Positions 24,558 to 36,936 of a DNA stretch of 64,000 nt are shown piece by piece. The translations under genes and the position numbers were made by a program. The stretch is from Loripinus fragilis (Eukaryota > Mollusca > Bivalvia > Lucinida > Lucinidae). Numbering within the stretch: position 1 is the stretch's first letter; every line of letters starts with the position of its first letter. The notes beneath the pieces were generated by a model. The model saw nothing but the letters and a program-made list of their open reading frames with translations. It did no database searches and was not told the DNA's origin. Location of the stretch: positions 24,902,164 to 24,966,163 of the forward strand of contig OZ026524.1 in the NCBI GenBank assembly GCA_964019695.1, written 5' to 3'.

Positions 24558-25030
24558 CAGGGTTCGCACAGACCTGGAAAAGTCCTTGAATTTGACCTTG
24601 TCTTGGAAAACTCATGGAATTTGAAAAAAAAACTGCCTTTTGCCCTGGAATTTTGTACAAATCACTCTTGAAAATATGAATTAGTCTTTGAAAATATAAA
24701 AATACAACTAGTCCTTTCAGATTTATGGGATGCGCATAAAAACTGTGTGAAAATCGCAAAAAAAACTGACTGAAATCGCTAGATAGACGTCAAAGAGCGA
24801 GGTGCAACTCGTATTCTTTTCTATTCAATTTATGCGGTAGTCCTGGTTTTTATCACCTGTGTCAGAATCAAAGAAATCGAGTGCGCCTTTTCATCTCGAT
24901 GCTTCTGGCTGAAAAAAGGTGCATTTTCACGTTGTCTTATACAAAATTGGGAAGAAATTGAGTCCTTGAAAAATGAAAAAGTCCTGAAAAAGTCCTGGAA
25001 TTCTGTTTTCCCATTTCCGTACGAACCCTG
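24558..25030. mobile_element. hAT-like MITE, TCTTA 5-bp duplication
   Basis: Ends CAGGGTTCGCACAGACCTGG and (inverted) CAGGGTTCGTACGGAAATGG, followed by AAAAGTCCTTGAAT-type repeats at both ends. TCTTA is duplicated (24,553-24,557; 25,031-25,035). The CAGGG start is hAT-like. No transposase frame is present in its 473 bp. Confidence 0.85.
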
Positions 25031-25195
25031 TCTTAACACTATGTTTTCCTTGCTGTCGGTGAGTTGTCTTTTGTTCCCATACACACGACCGTTATGCTAA
25101 CAGTATGTTATATAAATAGACAACCAGGTAGGGGTATCACTATTCCGACACAAATGCTTGCGGCGAGAGCGCCGCAAGCAAAAAGAGGAGTTTGC

Positions 25196-26490
25196 GTTTG
25201 TGTGACAGATTCATCGTATAATTTGACCTTTGACTCCACGGTCATACTATGCCGAGATGGTTCTTGTGACTCCAGTGTCATTTTATGCAGAGCTGGTTGC
25301 TGCATTTCCAAGGTCATCTTGTGATAAGATGGTTGTTGTACACAACATAGGCAATATGTGTGCCAAATAGGAACGCCCTTGGCTTCAAGCAATTAGGTAG
25401 AAATGAAGAATATTTGACCTTGGTCTTTGATCCCACGGTAATATCCGTTTTCTAAGACCATTGTTGTAGTGTGCACATGATTGACAATCATCTTGCCAAA
25501 TATGAACACCCTCGGTCAAAATATTAATGAAGATTTCATGTAACCCACAATAGACAGGCTTTAAGTATATGTGACCTTGACCTTTGGTCCCACGGTCATT
25601 TCGGTGTTCTAAATAGCCACTTGTTATCTACACGCCATAATCAATCAGTGTGCCAAGTATATGAACACGCTCTGTCAAAAAAAATGAGACGTTGGAGTCT
25701 CGAGCGAAAAGACTGAATTTAGCATATGTGACCTTGACCTTAGATTCCAAGGTCATTTAAGTGATGTAAAAAACTATTCTACACCCATCGACGATAACAT
25801 CCTAGGTAGACAATCAATAAGTGTACCAAATATGATGATCCTAGGTAAAAAATGAAGGAAAGGTTTGCTTTACAAGCCGTTATAAAGACAGTTTTTGAAA
25901 GATTTTAAGAAAATGTGACCTTGACCTTTGACTCTTAGGTTAGATTGGAGCTCTGTATAGACTTTTGTTATTTACACATCATAATCAATCATTGTGCCTT
26001 ATATGAACACGCTCCGTCAAAAAATGAAAAAGCCTTTGGCGTTCCGACCCGTAAGACTGAATTCAGTATATGTGACCTTGACCTTGGACTCCTTAGGTCA
26101 GTTCAGTGATTTATAGACCTATTGTCTTGTACACCCCGTGCCAAATATGAACATTTTAGTTAAAAATGAAATAAGTGTTTACGTAATGAGCCGTTATAAC
26201 GACAGTTTTTGACAGATTTAAGTATACGTGACCTAGAACTTTGACTCTTATGTCAGATTGGAGCTCTGAATAGACTTTTATTTTCTACACATCATAATCA
26301 ATCAGTCTGCCTTAATTGAACACATTCGGCCAAAAAGGAAAGAGAAATTCGCGTTACAACACGTAAGACTGACTTTAGTATATGTGACCTTGACCTTGGA
26401 CTCCAAGGTCATATCAGAGATTTAAATAGACTATTGCCTTTTATACCCCATCGACAATCACTGAAGGAGGAGTTAGCGTAAGTAACTTAG
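25196..26490 (+). repeat. TGACCTT-type repeat array, about 8 units
   Basis: Cores near 25,219, 25,415, 25,572, 25,730, 25,917, 26,071, 26,229 and 26,388. Most contain TGACCTTGACCTT. A second half-site, AAGGTCA, commonly follows about 15 bp later in the opposite sense (for example 25,748-25,756). Units then carry ATCATAATCAATCAnTnTGC and ATATGAACACnCTC. Confidence 0.8.
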
Positions 26491-26534
26491 GCGCGGACAG
26501 ACAGACGGGACCGATAACAATTTAACCAACTTTT

Positions 26535-28436
26535 TAGCTCACCTGAGCCAAAGGTTCATTGCATGTCCGTCATCCGTCATCAGTCGTGTGTCGTCAGTTG
26601 TGTATCGTCAACAATAAGTTTAAAGAAGATCTCCTGAACTACTAGCTGGATTTTGACCAAACTTGGCAGATATGTCCCTTATATAGCCCTCTTTAATTGT
26701 TCAAAGTTGCATACTTAGATCACACAGGCTAAAAAAAGATTTTCGAGATGAAAACTTTAAAAATACTCTTGTCTGAAACCACATGGCATTGAGCTTTGAT
26801 ATTTAGTCATCTAGTGGACCTCTACTAAGTTTATTAAAACTATGCCCCTGAGGCCATAAATGGCCCTGCCCCGAGAGTCACATATTTTGCTTAGGCTTAT
26901 CATATGGAAAACATGAAACAATCTTCTTGTCTGAAACAACAAAGCATAGAGCATTGATATTTTGTTTGTATCATCATATAGTAGACTTTTAATTATGCCC
27001 CGTTGGCCAAAAAACCCAGCCCCTGGTCATGTCTTTTACATAGGCTTATATAGGGAAAACATGAAAAAATATTCTTGTCTGAAACCACAAAGCATAGAGC
27101 CTTGATATTTGGTATGTATCATCATAGTGTGGACCTCTACCAACTTTGTTCAAATTATACCCCTGTGGCCCAAAATGACCAAACTTTGTTCAAATTATAC
27201 CCCTGTGGCCCAAAATGACCCCGCCGCAGGTCTCACATCGGCTTATATAGGGAAAATATGAAGAAAAAAAACGTCTTGTCTGAAACCACAAGGCATTGAG
27301 CCTTGATATTTGGTATGTGGCATCATCTTGTGGGCCTCTGTCTTGTTTGTTCAAATTATGCCCAAAAATGTCCCAATGCAGGGAGTCACATGTATTGCAA
27401 CGGCATATATAGGGAAAACATGAAACAAACATGTTTTATGTAACCACTAGGTCTAGAGCCTTGATATTTGGTTTGTAGCATCACCTAGTGAACCATTACC
27501 AAGTTTGTTCAAACTATGACCCTTCTGTAAAATATGACCCCATCCTCCATCCCGGTTTTATATATAGTTATGATGATTATATACAGTAAAAAAGCTATTT
27601 TGGCTTTTTGTGTAAGGATCTTAACTTGCAGTTCCCAAAAGCTGTTATATCAAACAAATTCTCACTATGGGCCATGATTGCCCAGTGTCTGTAGATAAGC
27701 ACAACAGTGTCAAAAAATTACCCACCCCCTTGAGCCCTTAGGTGGGGGTCAAAGGTCATATAGTTTAATTGTCCATAAAAACTCGGTTGTCAGTATTTTA
27801 ACAGAAATTTGCATGCAAACAGAGGAACAATAGGTATGATACAAATCAAGCAGGATTTTGAAGGTCAATGATCGATCCACTGAGCGGACTGATGTCAAAA
27901 ATCAACCTTTTTCAGAATATGGTCACGTTGCATATCAAATTAAAGGGAGTGAAGCATACAATGACATGCTAACAAACAGTTTGCCCTTGTACACACCCTT
28001 GACCCCTGGGGTTGGGTCAACAGGCCATTTTTTTCTTTTTCTGAAAGTAGTCATGAAATTGATAGCAATGAAGCAGAACATCATGCAATCAATTAGTTTG
28101 CCCTTTAACACACCTTTGATCCCTGGGTGGGGTCAAAAGCTCAAAATTATTTTTTTCTGAAGGTGGTCATGTTGCATATTAAATTAAAGGGAAAGAAGTG
28201 TAGAACATTATGCAAGTAAAATAATTTGACATTATGCACATTCTTGACTTTTTTAGTTGGGTAAAAAGGTCAGACGTTAAAATTTTGCAAATTGAACTTA
28301 GCGACTTGTTAGGCTGAGTGATACGCAGGATGGACTTGGGAATTGGAGAATTGGGTTGATATTTTATGGTAAACAATCTCTCCTCATGACATGGATTCAG
28401 GTGAGCGATCCAGGGCCCAAGGCCCCTCTTGTTTTC
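26535..28436. mobile_element. Element with CTCACCTGAG-type inverted ends and internal tandem units
   Basis: Left end TTTTTAGCTCACCTGAGCC; right end near 28,397-28,432 has CAGGTGAGCGATCC then CTCTTGTTTTC. Units of roughly 150-200 bp recur at about 26,770, 26,925, 27,075, 27,277 and 27,435, sharing CTTGTCTGAAACCACA, TTGATATTTGGTATG and ACTTTGTTCAAATTAT. A 40-bp exact tandem duplication lies at 27,139-27,220. No coding frame is supported. The ends resemble those of the array at 34.9-38.1 kb. Confidence 0.6.
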
Positions 28437-28550
28437 AAAAAGCGTGGATTAAACTCTAGAAACATGATGTGATGCCATCATCGTGTTATAATGGGCGACT
28501 TTATATGAAATATGTATACGTCTTTTAGGAGAAATTTTGCAACAATCACT

Positions 28551-28852
28551 GAGGGTCTGGATGGGGTATAATGTTTAGTGAATAATGGCCCTTTTTATAA
28601 TGAATAGTGAATAATGAGCCAAAAAATAATGAATAGTGAATAATGGGTGCCTAAAAATTAATAAATAATCTTATTTTTAATGAATTGTAGAAACAATTAA
28701 TGAATAGTGAATAATCAGAATTCTTTGCCACCTTTCTTACTTTTAATGAATAATTGGTCTAATGAATAACCCAAAATTTTAATGAGATGAATAATTGGGC
28801 TAACTTTTTTAATGAATAGTGAATACCAGACCCCCACCCCACCCAGGCCCTC
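28551..28852. mobile_element. AATGAATAGTGAATAATG-rich MITE, ATCACT 6-bp duplication
   Basis: Starts GAGGGTCTGG and ends CCAGGCCCTC, flanked by ATCACT on both sides (28,545-28,550; 28,853-28,858). The interior is a degenerate repeat of AATGAATAGTGAATAATG. A second copy sits at 63,032-63,337. Confidence 0.85.
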
Positions 28853-28859
28853 ATCACTA

Positions 28860-29790
28860 TTATTGGAAAGGCTAAAAAGAATAAAAAAAAGTAATCCTTG
28901 TAACTGGTGCAGGCAAGTAAGAGTTACAAGCTGTGGAATTTTGTCATTTCAAGAAAGTAATGCAATGAATGAGATCGAACTTGGGCATAGACTATCTAGT
29001 GTTTTGTTCGCTTCCGTAACTGAGTCACCGGTAAAAACAATCAGATGCGACAGGCGGGACGACAGGACAGTTCACCGACACAAAAACATTTTGAAGACAG
29101 TTCACCGACACAATTGAGACACAGTTCACTGAGAGACAGTGTTACCAGGTCTGTGAGCTCAGGCAAAATCTATCTGTCCGCATGACAGCAGTGGCGTGTA
29201 ATATTTTGTTTGATTTTGACGACGGACATCAAACATAACAGTGGGCCTAGCATCAAAGGTCATTTAAGTAAAAAAAATAGCAATAATAATAAATAATAAA
29301 AAAATAATAATACTATGCCAATTGTAATATTTACACCTGCGTAATTGAGTTTATAATCAATATTCGATCATATCATTAATTTAAGACACAACTTTCTTAT
29401 TAAATTAAAGGCACAATATATTAAATCAAGTCAAGGTTTTATTCAAGTCCCCTTAACTGAGATTTATGCTGGATATACAATAAATGAATTCTTAGACGCT
29501 CTCGAATCAAGTTTTATGGTGAGGGACATCTGCAAAATCAAACTCAGTTTATTCTAAAATCGGAAAGTTGCGAATAAAGGACATCCGACCAAAGTCCCAG
29601 AAGTGAAAATATTCATGCTGAATATGTTTATGCGCTGCCCCTCTCCCAATGCTTTATCCTGTATTTATAAGCAGAGTAGAAAATAGGGTGGATGCTGATC
29701 AGATGGCTTAGTCAGAGGCTAGCTAATCTGAATCTATAATATACAGTGCTTTAGATCTACAGTGTTTACCAAATTGATTTATAAATCTGC
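28860..29790. other. No recognisable gene
   Basis: A short direct repeat, ACAGTTCACCGACACAA, occurs near 29,067 and 29,097; simple AAT repeats lie at 29,280-29,310. The open stretch across 28,812-29,117 overlaps the MITE end and has no family resemblance. Confidence 0.4.
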
Positions 29791-29810
29791 CACTGAATTA
29801 GCGGTCCATT

Positions 29811-29935
29811 GAAACACCCCAAACCACCCCAAACCTCCACCAAACCACCCCAAACCACCTCCAAACCACCCCAAACCGCCATTAAACCACCCCAAACCGC
29901 CATCAAACCACCCCAAACCACATTAGTCCGGCCTC
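29811..29935. repeat. CCAAACCACC minisatellite
   Basis: Units of 9-12 bp such as CCCCAAACCACC and CCAAACCGCCAT, about 12 copies. It is the left arm of the foldback element; the inverted partner is at 30,500-30,563. Confidence 0.9.
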
Positions 29936-30839
29936 CCCAGATATACAAGTACACCTTCGATCCCTCTCCTACCCCCTACACTCTCACCGGACCAAGTCAG
30001 CCACAACCTTTATATTCATCCTTTTTCGCTTCACGCCAGCAATTCTTTCATTAATGTGCTGTATTGTGCTGTCAAATAATTTACAAACATTTGAAGTTAT
30101 ATACTATACTATTACATTACCATTGCGCAGTCATGGTAGTATAATTTCCCTGATTCTAAAAGGTCTATGTGCCCCAAGATTGAATTCAATGAAGTGTTTG
30201 GTTTCTCTCCAGTATGAACAATATATAGTGAGACACCTTGATGCTTATTTGGTTTGATGCGTTTTATGGTGATCAGAAAGTTTAAAATGAGTTTTAAAGT
30301 GGTTTGGCATACCACTTGTGGATGTTCGGGATGGTTTTGTGTAGTAATATGTGATCTAGGGACCATCGCTTACTGTCGAACCATTACATTTTTTCCAGCA
30401 TAGATCATGCAGTTAGGCACTTTTATTTGGTTTTTGACCCTGGCATGGTAATAACAAAGTATAAAATGCGTTTAAAGTTGTTTAAACATGTGGTATGAGT
30501 GTGTTTGGGGGTGGTTTGGGGTGGTTTGGTGGAGGTTTGGGGTGGTTTGGGTGGTTTGGGGAGGGTTGTCGGTAAAAGCCCTAGCCGGACCGTGCCGGAC
30601 CGAACCTACGATTGTGACCGAAGTTGGTCTCCGGAGAATTACGATTTTCGGTACCGGTTTTTATAACCTCATAAAAAGTGAAGTAAATATGGATGAATTA
30701 TAGCAATTAAAACGTTTAAATCAATGCGCACTTTACACACACCGATTCGCTATTAAATAAGGACAGGTTTGCAAATTAAAATAATGTTTGGTATTTAAAA
30801 AAATGAGAAAAATCACTAACAGTTGAAACTCGGTTTCTC

Positions 30840-32420
30840 GCTCCCGGATTGTTCGGTAGATTCCGTGAAACGTCGTTTCTGCCGGGTCTGCCGGTTCGTT
30901 TTGGCACTGCAAAAATAACTATTATATGGCCAAATATCTTCAGATCTTTGTCAGTGAATGAATGGATTGATAGTTTAGCAGACAAATAGCCAGATCCTTT
31001 TAAAATACAAAGACCTTAGTCATGGATTAGTGCTTTGAATGCCGGTTTTGCGGTCTGCTGGACTGCTTCATTTGCCGGGTCGATTTGGCAGTGTTACTTT
31101 ACGACTACATGAATGCACTTAAATGACAGACAGACAGATGAACATACAGGCAGACTATATGTTTGATAGATAGATCGTTTAAAAAAAAACACTGACCTGA
31201 GTCATGTAAAGTTGTGATATAACTATGACCTAGTGCCGGTTTTGCCGAATCTGCTAGAGCATTTCAACTGCCGGGTCTGCCAGAGCGTGTCATCTGCCGG
31301 GTCTGCCAGAGCGTGTCATCTGCCGGGCCTGCAGGACTGTTTCATCTGATAGATATACATGTACAGACTAATCTGATCTAGACAGCAGACAGACAAACAG
31401 ACAGACAGATCTTCGTCAAATTTACATACCTAAGCAATCAGTTTTTGCCGGGTCTGGCAGACCATTTCATCGGCCGGGTTTGCCAACTGCTTCATTTGCC
31501 GGGTCGATTTGGCAGTGTTACTTTACGACTACATGAATGCACTAAAATGACAGACAGACAGATGACCATACAGGCAGACGAAATGTTTGATAGATAGATA
31601 GATCCTTTAAAAAAATCACAGACCTGAGTCATGTAAAGTTGTGATATAACTAGGACCTACTGCCGGTTTTGCCGAATCTGCTAATTAAAGCATTTCAACT
31701 GCCGGGTCTGCCAGAGCGTGTCATCTGTCGGGTCTGCCAGAGCGTGTCATCTGCCAGGCCTGCAGGACTATTTCAGCTGATAGATATACATGTACAGACT
31801 AATCTGATCTAGACAGCAGACAGACAAACAGACAGACAGATCCTTTTCAAATTTACATACCTAAGCAATCAGTTTTTTGTCGGGTCTGGCAGATCGCTTC
31901 ATCTGCCGGGTTTGCCGACTGCTTCATTTGCCCGGTCGGTTTGGCAGTGTAATTACGACTACATAAGTGCACTAAAATGACAGACAGACAGATGAACATA
32001 CAGACAGACGAAATATTTGATAGATACATAGATCCTTTAAAAAATTCACAGACCTGAGTCATGTAAAGTTGTGATATAACTAGGACCTACTGCCGGTTTT
32101 GCCGAATCTGCTAATTAAAGCATTTCAACTGCCGGGTCTGCCAGAGCGTGTCATCTGCCGGGTCTGCCAGAGCGTTGTCATCTGCCGGGTCTGCCAGAGC
32201 GTATCATCTGCCGGGTCTGCCAGAGCGTGTCATCTCTCTCTCTCTCCCTCTCCCTCTCTCGCCCCCCCCCCCTCTCTCTCTCATCTGCCGGGTTGTTTCG
32301 GCAGTGCCTAAGCAACTAGATCTACTATAAAAATTAGTTGGTCACAGCTTTGTCAAAGACAGACTGACAGACGGAGGGACCAACAACAGACAGACAGACA
32401 GATGTAGACATATGATAGAT
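30840..32420 (+). repeat. Left subterminal tandem modules (GCCGGGTCTGCC repeats)
   Basis: Three modules of about 405 bp (starting near 31,000, 31,430 and 31,850) repeat CCTGAGTCATG, TGCCGGTTTTGCCGAATCTG, GTCTGCCAGAGCGTGTCATC and ACAGACAGACAGAT in order. The 26-bp unit CTGCCGGGTCTGCCAGAGCG amplifies to four tandem copies at 32,130-32,235, followed by CT-rich microsatellites (32,235-32,284; 32,428-32,470). Confidence 0.8.
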
Positions 32421-32571
32421 CGATATACTCTCTCTCTCTCTCTCCCCCCCCCCCTCTCTCTCTCTCTCCCTAAAAACCTCAGTATAAAGCTCACACAGCT
32501 AACCAAAGAGAAGGAATCAATGTATTTTGGATTGTCATTTTATACATCTGACAAGTCTCGTCGGGACAGAT

Positions 32572-32872
32572 CATGCGCGGATCCAGAAAGTTTTGACAGA
32601 GAGGGTCCACTTTTGACAATTTTTCTTTTTTAGATGTTGAGGGGAGAGAGGATCCAAATACCACTATAAGCGCGCCATCATCGGTCCGCCAGCGAAACGC
32701 CAATTAAATGGCGTTTCGCTGGCGTGCCAATGATAGCCCAACATTGAATGCTGGCTTGGTAGCTTTGTGATTTTTCAGGGGATCCGGACCAGTATTGCTA
32801 AGAAACCCTATATTTTTGTGATTTTCCAGAGGGGAGGTCGGACCACCTGTCCCCCCTCTGGATTTGCGCATG
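32572..32872. mobile_element. Foldback MITE family 1, copy D
   Basis: Ends CATGCGCGGATCCAGA and TCTGGATTTGCGCATG, with CAGAT duplicated (32,567-32,571; 32,873-32,877). The central palindrome, GCCAGCGAAACGCCAATTAA against its complement, is intact. Length is 301 bp. It inserted into the 12.24-kb element. Confidence 0.9.
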
Positions 32873-33058
32873 CAGATCGCCTTTAATTCCCCCTATGCCA
32901 CGCCACGAGAAAACCTGACTTTGTTCCGTGCGAAAAACGAAGACGGAGACCAGCCTGTGCATCCGATTAGCGCCTGTATTGTTCGCTAGATATTCCAACT
33001 TGTTACAAGCAAAGGTTCCGTATTCTTGTTAAACATATGCAGATTGGTTTCAGACTAA

Positions 33059-34205
33059 AGGCCCTGTCACACTATAACGTTTTAGCCAACGTATGCCGAT
33101 GTATGAAATATATATCTAGTACGCTGGCATACGCTGAAATCTAATTAAAAATCAGAGGAAGCCTCTCTCTGAACTTATGCATCTAGCGTACGCGAAACGA
33201 ACAGAGAACGTATGTCTAACTTAAGAGTAACTTATTCATAATTTATTCCCGACGTAACATAACTTCTCATACATGACGTCGCGTCTGGGAGTGAAATAAC
33301 GCCATGCAATAAAATCGATAAACCACTAGTGGTTTATAGATTTTCGGGAAACGTTATGAAGTGACGTTTTTAACGTCACGCATATGGCGAAACCCTAACG
33401 TTTTTTTACGCTAAAGATATGAATTTAAAATAATTTTAATGTCATATGATAAATAGAATCTAACATTCGTGCTCCTGTATTATTGAATTTATTAAACTCG
33501 TTGCGAAAAACAGATAAAATGCTCGGCAAGCCTCGCATTTGATCTATTTTCCCCAACTCGTTTAATAAATTCAACAATACATGAGCACTCATGTAAGATC
33601 CTCTATTTATACTTGTATCAGCGTATAAAAGCGTATGCCCAGCGTATCACTAGCGTTCTTGACTTATGAGAAACATATGCACAACGAACGTCTAACGTAT
33701 GTTGAATTGTACATATAACGCACGTTAACTTATGTATAACTTACATGTAGCGTACATCTAACTTATGTCAACGTATAAGACAGTACACAATTTTGAAACC
33801 ACTTTGTCATATGACAGCGTATACCAACGTACTGTAGCGTGTTCGTAACGTATTGAAAACGTATCTCTAACGTATTCAGCGTACACCAACGTATACTTGC
33901 TTAATTTCTCATACGTCCGCATACGTTGGTGCTAACGTACCTTAACGTATGTATAACTTACCTGCTGCGTACATCTAGCGTATGCCTAACGTATAGAAGC
34001 AGTACGTACTCATACGCTGTAATTTTTATGGATGCACAAAATGTTGGACCACTTGGCCGTATGTCAACGTATACCACCGTACTATAGCGTATTCGTAACG
34101 TGTTTAAAACTTATTTCTTACGTGCTCAGCGTATACCAACGTACTTGCTGAATTTTTCATACGTCGGCATACGTTGGTGCTATACGTCGTAGTGTGACAG
34201 GGCCT
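33059..34205. mobile_element. 1.15-kb PIF/Harbinger-like MITE built of AACGTATG motifs
   Basis: Ends AGGCCCTGTCACACTA in inverted orientation, with similarity for about 50 bp, flanked by TAA (33,056-33,058; 34,206-34,208). The interior repeats AACGTATG-type octamers dozens of times on both strands, for example around 33,660-34,000. A hairpin of about 135 bp lies at 33,462-33,600 (GAATTTATTAAACTCGTTG against CGTTTAATAAATTC). No coding frame is present. The assignment rests on the TAA duplication and the termini. Confidence 0.8.
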
Positions 34206-34559
34206 TAACCTACAGGTATCTGCACAGTCTGAAGACTAGTTTTTGCTCGAAGTGTCATTTTTACAACATTTATGCATGCAGCAATGTCATTGTTTGTAAT
34301 TTTCTCAGATGCACATGCTTAAAGATTTTTTGTGTGTCTAAAACGTTTGTTTACTCATACAAAATACAAATCCCTTAACTTTTGGCGGTGATTTAATATG
34401 AGCTGTCGTATAACAAACCCTGTCAACCACCCTGCCCAGTCTCACATGCGGAGACTTCAAAATTTGACCGTTCGACATGGAAATAAGCTATACAGATGTA
34501 CATTATATTGACTATCCAACGAACACTTTTAATGCACTGAGAAGATGTACATCGTTATT

Positions 34560-34757
34560 TGTTGGTGCTTTACGTATCAGTCAATATTTTCAGTCATGTC
34601 AGGTTTTCCTGTCTTCCTGGTTTGAACCAGTACCAAGCAGAGGATAACTGGGGTCTTGTTCAAGGTAACAAAACGGTGCTCCGGGGAGTCTCAAACTAGC
34701 GACCCTTTGAACACAGACCTGCCTCTCTTAACCAGTAAGCCACTGTGCTATTTGCAA
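34560..34757 (-). repeat. tRNA-derived SINE, minus-strand copy
   Basis: Complement of the 12,953 SINE: TTTCAGTCATGTC, the GGTTTGAACCAGTACCAAGC body box, AGTCTCAAACTAGCGACC (B-box complement) and a degenerate head near 34,735-34,757. It is more diverged than the 12,953 copy. Confidence 0.7.
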
Positions 34758-34869
34758 AAATTCTAACCTTGGCACGCATCCCGTTACATATTAAACATGT
34801 GAGCCCTTGACCAGTGTCATTGGAAGTTCCACTATGTTCCGAATATCAAGGCTCTATATAGGCATAGCG

Positions 34870-36597
34870 ATTTTAAACAAGAAAAAAATGTCATTTTTGG
34901 TTCAAATCTATATATATATAACCAGTGGTTCTGGAGATGTCTTTTGAAGCAAATGGTGACGAGACACTACACGACGGACAAACATCCAATGATTACTAAA
35001 GCTCACACTGAGCCTTTGACTCATGTAAGCTAGAATACTCAGTGCCCAGCCTTACGCTCATCTTTGTTTTTGCTTTTAACTTCAGCATTATTGACGATTT
35101 TCTTTAAACATTGCGAGTAGATTGAAGTTTTAAATTACATATAAGTTGAAAATTGGATATGGAAAAAGATAACAAGTCTAGAATTTATTATATTTATGGC
35201 AAGCAATTCAAAAGTGTAGAAACAGCAACTACTTATCTGGCGACGTCTGGACTCTGCTGATTACCTTTGCAAACACTTTGTACCCAGAATGGCGACACTG
35301 ATCTGGACCCTGGCCGTTTGACACTCTGATAGTGTTCCGGTGAGATTATATTAGAAAAAATATTTTGAGGAATACCAGAAGACGACAACAAAACATGTAA
35401 AATAGCCAGCATGCAAACAGTAACGTGCATATTTTTGGTCTCGTCGCGCGTCGTAGAAGCCATCATGAGGGACCTTTCCGTGAAATTATTTTGAATTTGA
35501 ACCAGTGGTTCAGGATGAAATGTCATTAAAGACATTTCTTATCTAGAGCTCTGGCAGCCCCTTTGATCAGTGGAATGGAACCATTTGCGACATTTTGATA
35601 GAATGCATCACGGGGAAACAATTATGTGTAATTATTTTGAATTTGGACCAGTGGTTCAGCACGGTAATTGAGCTAGTGCATGAGATTTCCAACAATTTGA
35701 CATTTTGACATGTGTAGACTCCGACGAGCCTGTGCAGCCTCCTTTTAAGCTTAGATACCCCAAATGGTGTTCAGTCAGTAGCTTAACAACCACAGAATGC
35801 TCAAGTGACTAGCAAAGGCTCTGATCAGGCTTTGCTGGTCGCACATACCACATTGTTGGAAATGTCATGCACTGGCTCATATGTCGTTTAAAGATATTTC
35901 TTATCTGGAGCTCTGACTGCCCTTTAGTTTAGCAGAGCGGAACCATTTGTGCTATTTTAGGTAAAGGGAATTATGAGGAACAATTCTGTGATTTTTTTTT
36001 CAATTAGGACCAGCGGTTCAGGAGGGAATGCCATTAAAAGACATTTCTTATCTCTGGCAGCACCTTCATTCGTTTGAGCAGAACCATTTGTGCAATTTTG
36101 GTAGAAGGCATCATGAGGAAAAACTCTGTGAAATGGTTTTGAATTTGAACAGGGGTTTGAATTTGAACAGTGGTTCAGGAGATGTCTTTTAAAGGTATTT
36201 CTTATCTAGAGCTCTGGCGGTCCTTTTGCTCAGCGGAGCGCAATCATTTGTGTAATTTTGGTAGAGGGTATTATGAGGAACAATTCTGAGAAATTATTTT
36301 GAATTTGGACCAGTGGTTCAGGAGGAGATGTCTTATAAAGATATTTCTTATCTGGAGCTCTGGTGGCCATTTTGTTCAGCGGGGCAGAACCATTTGTGCA
36401 ATTTTGATGTAGGGTATCAAGAGCAACAATTCTGTGGAATTATTATAAATTTGAACCAGTTGTTCAGGAGATGTCATTTAAAAGTTTTTTTCTTATCTGG
36501 AGCTCTGGCAGCCCTCCTGTTCAGTGGAGTGGAGCCATTTGTGCAATTTTGAAAGAGGGCATCATGAGAAAGATTCATGTGAAGCTATATGAAAAAT
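34870..36597. repeat. Array of about 150-165-bp GGACCAGTGGTTCAGG units
   Basis: Units near 34,915, 35,495, 35,640, 36,005, 36,150, 36,300 and 36,445 share GAATTTGGACCAGTGGTTCA, TATTTCTTATCTGGAGCTCT and AACCATTTGTGCAATTTTG. The array resumes at 37,786 after the RT insertion and ends at 38,125 in CTGCTCAGGTGAGCC. That end resembles the terminus of the 26.5-kb element, so both may be one superfamily with different internal units. Confidence 0.65.
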
Positions 36598-36936
36598 AGT
36601 AAGTGAGTATGATCAGGAAATACCACAATCACAAACTGCAGACAAACCCATGGTACCACGGGGAAGAGACACACAAAAATCATGAGACACCAGGAAGACA
36701 AACTAAGCAAAGCAACCAGCTCTCTCTTCCCCAAGAAATATTCAGCTCGCATGGAAGCCTTCTAACTATTGCAATGTATCATCATGGAGAAACACTTTAA
36801 TCAATTAACACACTATGATGAAACAAAGAAAAGGGCTCATGGCTCACAGATAGTCAGAGCTAAAGAAAACCTCAAGTTGAGCCACGGTGGGTTCAGCTAC
36901 AGATAAGCATCAGGCACCAACCCACCGATTAAAGCT
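36598..36936 (-). repeat. 3' UTR of the YLDD-type retroelement, attached to its RT
   Basis: Continues directly from the RT stop codon at 36,937-36,939. It contains the CACGGTGG, CTCGCATG, GGGAAGAGAC and ACTGCAGAC boxes found in every free-standing copy of this repeat. Compared with 60,071-60,600 it lacks an internal segment of about 200 bp. This copy ties the dispersed repeat to a coding element. Confidence 0.75.

Noticed and set aside
28812..29117. 101-codon frame
   Set aside because: Its first part is the end of a MITE and the rest has repeated HRHK/TVHR segments from short direct repeats.
29766..30054. Open frames rich in KPPQT and GGL repeats
   Set aside because: They translate the CCAAACCACC minisatellite arm of a foldback element on both strands.
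31000..32240. CRISPR-like array (regular GCCGGGTCTGCC repeats)
   Set aside because: This is animal DNA, the spacers are themselves repeated, no cas genes are present, and the repeats are subterminal modules of a transposon.
33290..33340. Palindrome around AAACCACTAGTGGTTT as an operator or binding site
   Set aside because: It lies inside a MITE full of inverted motifs; nothing nearby is a gene to regulate.
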